This document shows, in pieces, positions 57,821 to 64,000 of a stretch of 64,000 nt of DNA. The DNA is from Eublepharis macularius (Eukaryota; Chordata; Lepidosauria; Squamata; Eublepharidae), in assembly GCF_028583425.1 (NCBI RefSeq), contig NC_072793.1:102223689-102287688 (forward strand), read 5' to 3'. Made by a program: the position numbers and the translations under genes. Every line of letters begins with the position of its first letter. Position 1 is the first letter of the stretch. Below the pieces are notes generated by a model. The model ran no database searches. It was given only the letters and a program-made list of their open reading frames with translations, and was not told the origin of the DNA.

Positions 57821-59046
57821 TCTATATATATAAAGACAAGTGTCCTGACTGACTCATCAACACCGAGCCCAAACCCCTGGACCTACAAACGTGAAATTTG
57901 GGGAGAACATTTCTTTTGTGATGTGGAGACTCACTAAGAAGGGGTTTTAAGAAACTCCCCCCAAGGGGGTAAAATGTGTTTTCCCATAGGGATACAGCTT
58001 CTCTGTGTGGCTGGCAGGCTGCTCCTCCTCCGCCAACTGCCAACTCGGCCACTCTTCCCTGGGGTCATTTGCATATGCGGGCCTGATTGATCATCACCCC
58101 AACATTCTAGACAGTATGCAGTTGCTGCTAGAGTCAATGAATGTGTCCTGAGGTAAAAATACACCTCCCAGTCTTCCCCTCTAGGGTTGCCAATCTCCCC
58201 GTGGGGCCTGGCTTTCCTTTGTGGCTGGCAGGCTCCTGCTTGCTCTCACCCCCCACATTGGTCAGCTGTGGAACTCTGTGTTCTGAGGTAAAAATCAAGT
58301 AAAGGAAACTGCCGACAGTTGAAAAAAGACAGTACAAAACTCCTGAATAGGGACTTTATATAAAAGTCAGTATGGCACATCATACTACTGCCTGCTTGCG
58401 CTCCCACCCACTGCCAGCTTGGCCACTCTTCCCTGATTGGGCCAGTCTCTCAAGGTCATTTGCACATGCAGTCCTCAACCCCCCCCCCCCCATTCTAAAC
58501 AGTATGCAGTTGCTATTGGGAGTCACTGAATGTGGCCTAAGGTAAAATGCACCTCCACGTCTTCTCCTCAAAATTCACTAGGGTTGCCAATCTCCCTGTG
58601 GGGCCTGCCTTTCCTTTGTGGCTGGCACAAAGGTCAGCTGTGGAACTCTGTGTTCTGAGGTAAAAATCAGGTCAAGGAAACTGCAGACAGTTGAAGAAAG
58701 ACTCCTGAATAGGGATAAGATGTTTTGCTTTATTCAAACACTTTAAAAAAAAGAGTATAGATAGTATATAGTATAGATAGTATATAGTGATAGATTTGAA
58801 CTACATGAAAGATATAATCAGAATATATAAGATAACTGAACATCATACATTTATTCCTCTCCCTCACTTCCATTATAAAAAAGAGTAGCTTTATTCAAAC
58901 ACTTTTATAAAGCTCAGGCACTATGCTATTATCCTACAAAACCAACTAAAAAAAAACACAAACCAAAAAAACGTTACATTCCTGTAAATATTATAATTGA
59001 ATTTAAAGTAGTTAAATACCGTAGCAAAGCACAGGTATCAAACTAG
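57821..59046 (+). mobile_element. Non-autonomous Helitron with internal tandem duplication
   Basis: The 5' end is TCTATATATATAAAGACAAG, preceded by A at 57820. The 3' end is ...GGTATCAAACTAG (CTAG at 59043-59046), followed by T at 59047. A TC start, a CTRR-type end and insertion between A and T without target duplication are Helitron features. Just before the end, ATACC (59018-59022) can pair with GGTAT, the expected terminal hairpin. The interior lacks Rep/helicase and holds two tandem units of about 370 bp (58024-58354 and 58394-58714), each containing GACAGTATGCAGTTGCTGCT-like and GGTCAGCTGTGGAACTCTGT text. Confidence 0.75.
58024..58714. repeat. Tandem duplication (two units of about 370 bp) inside the Helitron
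   Basis: The order of shared words is the same in both units: CTTGGCCACTCTTCCCTG-like, CAGTATGCAGTTGCT, AGGGTTGCCAATCTCCC, CCTTTGTGGCTGGCA, TCAGCTGTGGAACTCTGTGT and CTCCTGAATAGGGA. The units differ by substitutions and small indels, so the duplication is not recent. Confidence 0.8.
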
Positions 59047-59504
59047 TACAATAATAAAAGACAAGGGAACCTGAGAAGACTTGTGCGGGAAAGGGAAATC
59101 ACACAACCTCCTGGACCCTGCTTCCTCTCTTCTTGCTTGGTTTCTGTTTCCATTTATTGTTCTACCCCCACCCCCCAACCTACCCAACTGCCTGGTTCCC
59201 CCTGCGCCACCCACTTCCTCTAGCCAATCTCTATTTTTAAAAAACCCTTTTTCACTTGGCTTGTTGAACATCCCAAGATGTCAGCCAGGTTTTTCTGTGG
59301 CACCTGCCCAACGTATCACTGAGAACAGTACTCAGCTTCTGACATAAGGCCATTCCTTATGTACTCAGTACTCAGCTTCTGACATAAGGCCATTCCTCAA
59401 AAAGCATGATCTGGCCGTGGTGATCCATGCTCTGATTACACTCTGGTCAGATTATTTATAATGTTCTGTATGTGGAGCTGTCTTTGGAAACAGCTTACTC
59501 ACTT
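59047..59504. other. Gene-free sequence with a 40-bp direct repeat
   Basis: A 32-base segment starting CAGTACTCAGCTTCTGACAT occurs at 59326-59357 and again at 59366-59397 (period 40). Nothing else was recognised. Confidence 0.6.
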
Positions 59505-59735
59505 CACTTGTACCCCACCTTTCTCTCCAGCAGGGACTCAAGGTAGCTTATGTTGTTCTCCTTTCTTCTATTTTATCCTCACATCAACCCTGTGAGATAG
59601 GTCAGGCTTAAGAGTGTGTGACTGGCCCAAGATCACACAATAAGCTTCTATGGCAGAGCAGGGGTTTAAACTTGGGTTTTCCAGATTCTAGTCCAACACG
59701 CTATTACACCACACTGGCTCTCAGTACTGCATCTT
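59505..59735 (-). repeat. CORE/MIR-type SINE
   Basis: The plus strand shows GTACCCCACCTTTCTCTCCA, CCCTGTGAGATAGGTCAGGC, GACTGGCCCAAGATCACACA and finally ACGCTATTACACCACACTGG. This is the reverse complement of the tRNA-like head, CORE and tail of the local SINE family, essentially full length. Confidence 0.75.
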
Positions 59736-60093
59736 TCTTGTGTATAGAGGGAAACAACCACAGCCCGTCCACAGGCCTTTTCTGTTGTAGTCTCTATGCT
59801 AATAATCTTTAGCATAGTATTTGCCTTTCCACAGCTACCACTCTCCAAACAGACGTTTTTATCGAGCTATCCATCATGATCCCATGGTCTCTTTCCTGGT
59901 CAGCTGCTGATAGGTCAGATCCTTTCTGCATAAATGTAAAGTTAGGGTTTGCCTTTACACTTACATAGACTGAATATTATTTGCTGCGTTGTTGCTTATT
60001 CTCCCGGTCCCGAGAGGCTCTTGGTGCTCTTCACAGTCTGCTTTGGTTTTTTCGAACCTCAGTATTTTGCTGTCATCTACAAATACGTGAAAG
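59736..60093. other. Gene-free sequence
   Basis: Nothing recognisable is present. Confidence 0.35.
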
Positions 60094-60580
60094 CTGCAAA
60101 CCAGGGCTGTATTAACCCATGGTTGGGCCCCTAGACGTTCAGGTATTTCGGGGCCCCTCCAGCACTTCACAGCCTGACCCTGGTAGGGTAGGTACCAGAC
60201 TGCAGTACATAGTCCTATATCCATTTTGAGGGTCTCCTGAAGAATTCTATTCACAATTTAAAAAATATTTTTATTGTGTGAGTAGAACTCTTCAGGAAAG
60301 CACATTTTGGGGTATAATTGTTCAATACTGTAATATTTTGAAATTTTTTTATTATTTATTAAAATATATAATTTATGGATAATTGTTTTACTATAAGAGA
60401 CAATTTGTTTCACTTCAACAAGGAAGTAGTTAATTATCTTATTGAGGTTAGAGAATCAATTAATTGTAATTTATGTGGGGGTGTGCCTCAGCAAAAAAAA
60501 ATTGGCGGGCCCCCAGTCCCTGCAGAGCCCCTAGGCTTCAACTTAGTCAACCTTGTGAATAATACAGCCCTGCTGCAAAC
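60094..60580. mobile_element. Non-autonomous hAT MITE with perfect 8-bp TSD
   Basis: The flanking direct repeat CTGCAAAC occurs at 60094-60101 and 60573-60580. The element (60102-60572) has inverted ends CAGGGCTGTATTA on both sides, followed by TTGGGCCCCTAG on the left and its counterpart AGCCTAGGGGC on the right. The AT-rich 471-bp interior has no transposase. The perfect TSD suggests a recent insertion. Confidence 0.9.
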
Positions 60581-61268
60581 TAAAGTTTCCCCCATCCCTC
60601 TCAGTTCTGAGCAGCTTAGGCTCCTTTCGCTTTTTTGACTTGATGCCAATGTGGTGAGAAGGCACTAGAGGGTGAACTCCAGACAGGAGACCACGCACAA
60701 CCATCGTTACGTTGGGAAAATCAGGCTGCTTCCTGCATGGTATGTGCCAATAACTAAGACACTGGGCTCTCTCTCAAGAATACAGGCTCCCGCCCCCCAC
60801 AAGAGCATCTCCGAGCAGAAGGGAGGTCCTCCTGTACAAACCGGCTGCTGTCCACATTCACTCAATCAGTAAATAGCAGAGGGCGTATTCCTAAACCAAC
60901 GCCACTGTATCTGCGATTCACACTACAGTTACGAAGCGGCCCCCGAACGCTTTGGAAAAATCACCTTCACAAAGTCGCGAGACTTTCACCACACACTGGG
61001 GAGACGTTCAAAGTCCCCCTTCAAGGGAGAGGGCGGACAGAACTCCACGTCAAGCGGGGACTGGAGACCTCCGGGCTGAGAAACATGACCGCTCTATGAC
61101 GCGAGAACAGGAGGGCCCACTCGCTAACGCCGCCGCCTGGAGAGCCCTCGGGAGAAGTCTATTCCATTCTCAGCCCCACAATTCACCGCTTCTTCAGTCC
61201 GTTGCTCTCCCCGCCCTGTTGCTGGAACTGGGTTATATCCCACACATCTTTGCTCTCCCTCCCTTCAG

Positions 61269-61293
61269 ACTATCATCCCGTCATGCACTGCGC
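61269..61293 (+). promoter_or_regulatory. ZNF143/THAP11-like site
   Basis: ACTATCATCCCGTCATGCAC then TGCGC resembles the ACTACAATTCCCAGCATGC...GCGC (SBS) motif of ZNF143/THAP11, with a one- to two-base deletion in the middle. Such sites mark many bidirectional CpG promoters. Confidence 0.4.
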
Positions 61294-61418
61294 CGCTTTA
61301 CTCGGCGCCACTTTTTCTCCGTCTCCCCCTCGATTTCTTTTCCTGCCCCATAATGCCGCGCGCCGGTCTGCCGGCCTGCCCCTCCTTCCCTTCCTCCCTC
61401 AGGCACCGCCAGAGCAGC

Positions 61419-61430
61419 AAGATGGCGGAC
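61419..61430 (+). promoter_or_regulatory. YY1-like AAGATGGCGGAC site
   Basis: AAGATGGCGG is the strong YY1 motif that commonly lies just downstream of start sites in CpG promoters. This suggests that WDR82 transcription starts at roughly 61380-61420. Confidence 0.6.
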
Positions 61431-61463
61431 ACAATGAACAGGAGGCGCCGCTCTACAGCTTGA
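61422..61463 (+). other. Upstream ORF of 13 codons in WDR82 5' UTR
   Basis: The ATG inside the YY1-like site opens MADTMNRRRRSTA and stops at TGA (61461-61463), 154 bases before the WDR82 ATG. If the transcript starts upstream of it, it could lower translation of the main frame. Confidence 0.4.
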
Positions 61464-61617
61464 ATCGAGCCCTCCCTAGGGCACGACTGGACAGCTCACT
61501 CGCCCGCTCACCCGTTCCCGCCAGCCCCAACTCCGTCAACAGGGGCTGCTTGGCCGGTTCCTTACATCCTTCCCGGTGTTGCGGGCCCGGCCGGCTCCCC
61601 TGGCTCTTGGCGGCGGC

Positions 61618-61778
61618 ATGAAGCTGACGGACAATGTGCTGCGGAGCTTCCGCGTGGCCAAGGTCTTCCGCGAGAACTCGGATAAACTCAACTGCTTCGA
61701 TTTCAGTCCCAACGGCGAGACGCTCATTTCCAGCAGCGACGATGACTCCATCGTGCTTTACGACTGTCAGGAGGGCAA
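61618..61778 (+). CDS. WDR82: WDR82 first coding exon (residues 1-54, partial gene)
   Basis: WDR82 is a WD40 protein of the SET1A/B H3K4 methyltransferase complexes and of the PNUTS-PP1 complex, and binds Ser5-phosphorylated RNA polymerase II CTD in the nucleus. The exon encodes [20 protein letters not shown], then [20 protein letters not shown] and [10 protein letters not shown], the first WD40 blade. As I recall human WDR82, it differs at only about three positions here. The donor CAA|GTGAGT splits the lysine codon, and the frame would otherwise hit TGA at once. An open extension upstream ([14 protein letters not shown]) is 5' UTR, because conservation begins at MKLTDN. Downstream exons lie beyond the window. 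Confidence 0.97.
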
Positions 61779-61841
61779 GTGAGTGCGGGGAGGGGGTGCC
61801 TCGACGGGTGAGGACATGAAGCTTCCCTGTAGATGAAGCTG

Positions 61842-62030
61842 TAGTTGTTTGGTTTTATTTGTACATTTATACCCTTTTCTCACTTATCGCCCCCAAAGTG
61901 GCTTACAACATTGTTCTGTGCTTACATTTTATCCTAGGAACAACAGCCTTTTGAAGTAGGCCCAAGGTCATGTAGTGATAGAGCGGGTGTCTAGTCAGAA
62001 CCCCAAGCTGGTTCTGAAGAACATCAGTTC
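61842..62030 (-). repeat. SINE fragment
   Basis: The plus strand shows CCCCCAAAGTGGCTTACAAC, then GCCCAAGGTCATGTAGTGAT and CGGGTGTCTAGTCAGAACCC. This is the reverse of the tail, CORE part and B-box region of the local SINE family. The copy is diverged. Confidence 0.5.
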
Positions 62031-62574
62031 TTTTTCGTGGGTGGATGGTGAAGGTGGGTTGGACTGTGCCTAGTTAAGTGGCGGTGTTGGGGAGTGTGCT
62101 TTGAGTTTTCTAGGCGGTAGTTACCTTTAACTGAGGAGTGTGGGGGTGAATGTAGAGTCTGGGGTCATTTATTTCTCCCTTTGATGGGTTTAAATGCATT
62201 TTTTAAAGGAACCTGTGTTTCTAAATCAGGGCATTGCGGAGTATTGGAACCTGCATATACTGTCACTGAAGATCAAGATTTGCCTTCACATTTAAACATG
62301 TTGGAAAACCCTGCAAGTACTTGACAGCAGTGTCTGAATTGAATGTGCACTAGCTTCTATTTTTGGATCGCTAGTAGTATTTTTAATCTTGCTTTCAGTC
62401 ATTTTGACTTTAAAAAGATGACATGATGGTAGTCTTGGGGGATTCTTAAATAATGGAGTGTAGGGGTACATGTAAGTGAAAGCAGAGGGAAATATGTGTG
62501 GTTATCAGAAATGGTACAAGAGTAGAATACATTTGAACTACAAGTAGAAGTCTCAGGAGAAATTTTTGACAGCT

Positions 62575-62806
62575 GATGTTGTGTAGTGTTTAGTGTCGGA
62601 TGAGTATATGTGAGGCCCAGGTTTGAATCCCCACTTTGCCATGGAAACTTGCTAGGTGACGTTGGGCCAGATATGCAGTCTCAGCCTCACCTAACTCATG
62701 GGGTTGTTTGGGGGATGAAATGGCAGAGGGGAGAATAATTTAAGCCACCTTGGGTGTCCAGTGGGGAGAAAGGTGGGGTATAAATGAAATAAATAATGAA
62801 AGCACC
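62575..62806 (+). repeat. CORE/MIR-type SINE
   Basis: It has a B-box-like GGTTTGAATCCCC, then TGACGTTGGGCCAG, CCTAACTCATGGGGTTGTTT and a tail GCCACCTTGGGTGTCC ending GGTGGGGTATAAATGAAATA. It is full length but its A-box is degraded. Confidence 0.7.
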
Positions 62807-63710
62807 TAATTAGTATTTGGTGGCATCAGTCTATAGTATTTTTTTTTAATAAGTAACAAAGAATGAGTAAAAAGTATGAAGTAAAAGTGGTTGAGATAAG
62901 GCAACTTTGTATAATATGTTTATGCTTTATGCTTGTGATGCACTGATCTCAGGCATACGTTCAATGAGCTCATTGTGCATCTGGTTCCATAATGTTAGGT
63001 TTACTTCTTACTTGCTACGTGCTACTTTTGAAAGGATCTGAGAGAAAAATATGGGATTTTATCATCTGTATAGGGTGAGCAATGTAAAACAACTCTCCTT
63101 TTCTTATTGGGGGAAAAGGAACTGTCCAAAATCCCAAATTACATGCCCTCCTCCTGTTTGCCCTCAAGAGTTCTGAACTGCACCCTCTTTTGGAGCTGTG
63201 TGGCCCTGTTAAGAATCACTGTGTTAGAAGATAGCATGATATTGTGTGGCTCTTAAATATCATGTATGATTATTGTCCTCTGTCAGGTACAAAATAGTAT
63301 CATTAGATTAGAAAGCATATGTTCTTGGGTTGTTCTCTCATATTTGGGCATCTGTATCATATTATAGTACTAAGACCCAGCTGGAATGATTTGGTGATGA
63401 CAGTTGTCATAAATGCAATATGATACTGCTGGCAGTGAAGTTAAAAGTAAAAAAATGTAATAGTTAAGGTTTCTGTTTTAGTTGTCTCCTTTCCCTGTTG
63501 AAGTTAATCTAGAAAACACTTTCTCTGAACCAATTTTTGGCATTAAACAAAGAATACTAGGGCTGTGAATGATTACTACATCCTAGTGAATGTGATGCGT
63601 TTGTCTTTACACCTGAAAGGATATTTTTCTACAGTTTTGCTGTTAAATGCCTGGATTACTCTGGCTATCTTGTGTACATTTTTTTAGAATAAGTCCCTGT
63701 AATGATTCCA

Positions 63711-64000
63711 AGTAAATGTGTGCATGTGTCTTTAAATGCTTAGTTTGAGCTAGGTGAAGAGTGGGGGTGAGAGAGGGAAGAGTGAGTGATGTGATTGGTT
63801 GATGACTGAGAGTGTGGGCGGAGTGAATGCAGTTTAGTCTGACAGTGCAGAGAGAAAGGTTTCAGTCAGAAGAAAGCAGGCTAGCTGTGTGCTGCCTGAG
63901 TATACTGAAGTATTTATGACAGAAATATAACCTGGGTGGAACCTGAACTGAGCATGTTTGTGAAAGGACACTCAGTCAGGGAAAGAGAGGCCAGCTGTGT
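63711..64000 (+). repeat. Possible LTR-like repeat running off the edge
   Basis: From about 63711 the sequence has the feel of a dispersed squamate repeat, with GGTGAGAGAGGGAAGAGTGA, a reversed CCAAT box (GATTGGTTGATG) and GGCGGAGTGAATGC. No termini or coding parts are visible, so the call is weak. Confidence 0.2.

Larger units (their letters stand above)
60700..61617. promoter_or_regulatory. CpG-rich WDR82 promoter, possibly shared with GLYCTK
   Basis: GC and CpG density rises steeply from about 60.9 kb to the WDR82 ATG, with no TATA box, as in housekeeping promoters. It contains a ZNF143/THAP11-like site and a YY1-like site. GLYCTK on the opposite strand still lacks its non-coding first exon. 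A head-to-head promoter here would fit the divergent order known in human, but no minus-strand donor could be chosen with confidence. Confidence 0.55.
61779..64000 (+). other. WDR82 intron 1 (continues past the window)
   Basis: It starts with the consensus donor GTGAGTG. It contains a minus-strand SINE fragment (61842-62030), a plus-strand SINE (62575-62806) and a possible LTR-like repeat at the very end. The stretches 62031-62574 and 62807-63710 show nothing recognisable. In human, let-7g lies in a WDR82 intron, but no let-7 hairpin is present in the part seen here. Confidence 0.85.

Noticed and set aside
61779-64000. let-7g in the WDR82 intron
   Set aside because: No TGAGGTAGTAG seed-type sequence occurs in the part of the intron within the window.
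1-64000. CRISPR array, bacterial operon or phage content
   Set aside because: Introns, SINEs and LINEs show vertebrate DNA. No regularly spaced short repeats with unique spacers are present.

Overview
The window is vertebrate nuclear DNA, most likely from a squamate reptile (lizard or gecko grade). Two protein-coding host genes are visible, with vertebrate-type introns. The repeat mix is typical of squamates: CR1, L2, L1 and R2/R4-like LINEs, Penelope-like elements, a DIRS-like fossil, hAT MITEs, a Helitron and tRNA/CORE SINEs. The clade call is inference from repeat content, because no mitochondrial or rRNA marker is present.

Host genes. GLYCTK (glycerate 2-kinase) lies on the minus strand in four coding exons: 43232-42856, 40874-40723, 28629-28454 and 24657-23761. 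All splice sites and phases agree and the joined exons give a 533-residue protein. Its 5' non-coding exon was not resolved and probably lies near the CpG-rich block at about 60.8-61.5 kb. WDR82 starts on the plus strand: its first coding exon is 61618-61778, with a consensus donor, and intron 1 runs off the right edge. About 11 kb beyond the GLYCTK stop, on the plus strand, is a clear mir-135a hairpin (12197-12286). The divergent WDR82/GLYCTK pair with an antisense mir-135a beyond the GLYCTK 3' end matches the arrangement known in human (3p21), so this is a conserved locus swollen by transposons.

Layout. 1-12 kb is gene-free, with an unclassified 1.9-kb repeat, an L2 tail, a LINE remnant and a palindromic Penelope-like hairpin. 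12-23.7 kb holds mir-135a, an L2 fragment, a hAT MITE, a palindromic MITE inside a SINE and a CR1 LINE with a 303-codon open frame. 23.7-43.3 kb is the GLYCTK body. Its introns carry a 2.16-kb Penelope-like insertion with inverted arms and a 14-bp target duplication, a 3.7-kb L2 LINE with 5' tandem repeats, a DIRS-like fossil bounded by inverted repeats, a CORE SINE and an R2/R4-like LINE tail. 43-60.6 kb is the 5' intron or intergenic part of GLYCTK, with an old L2 remnant, a full-length L1 with a perfect 17-bp target duplication, a non-autonomous Helitron with an internal tandem duplication, and a hAT MITE with a perfect 8-bp duplication. 60.7-61.8 kb is the WDR82 promoter and first exon. 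61.8-64 kb is intron 1 with two SINEs.

I saw no convincing unknown protein system. The most interesting signals are the two Penelope-like insertions with hammerhead-like cores, the gag-only DIRS-like unit, the conserved mir-135a, and the nested MITEs that date several insertions relative to one another.
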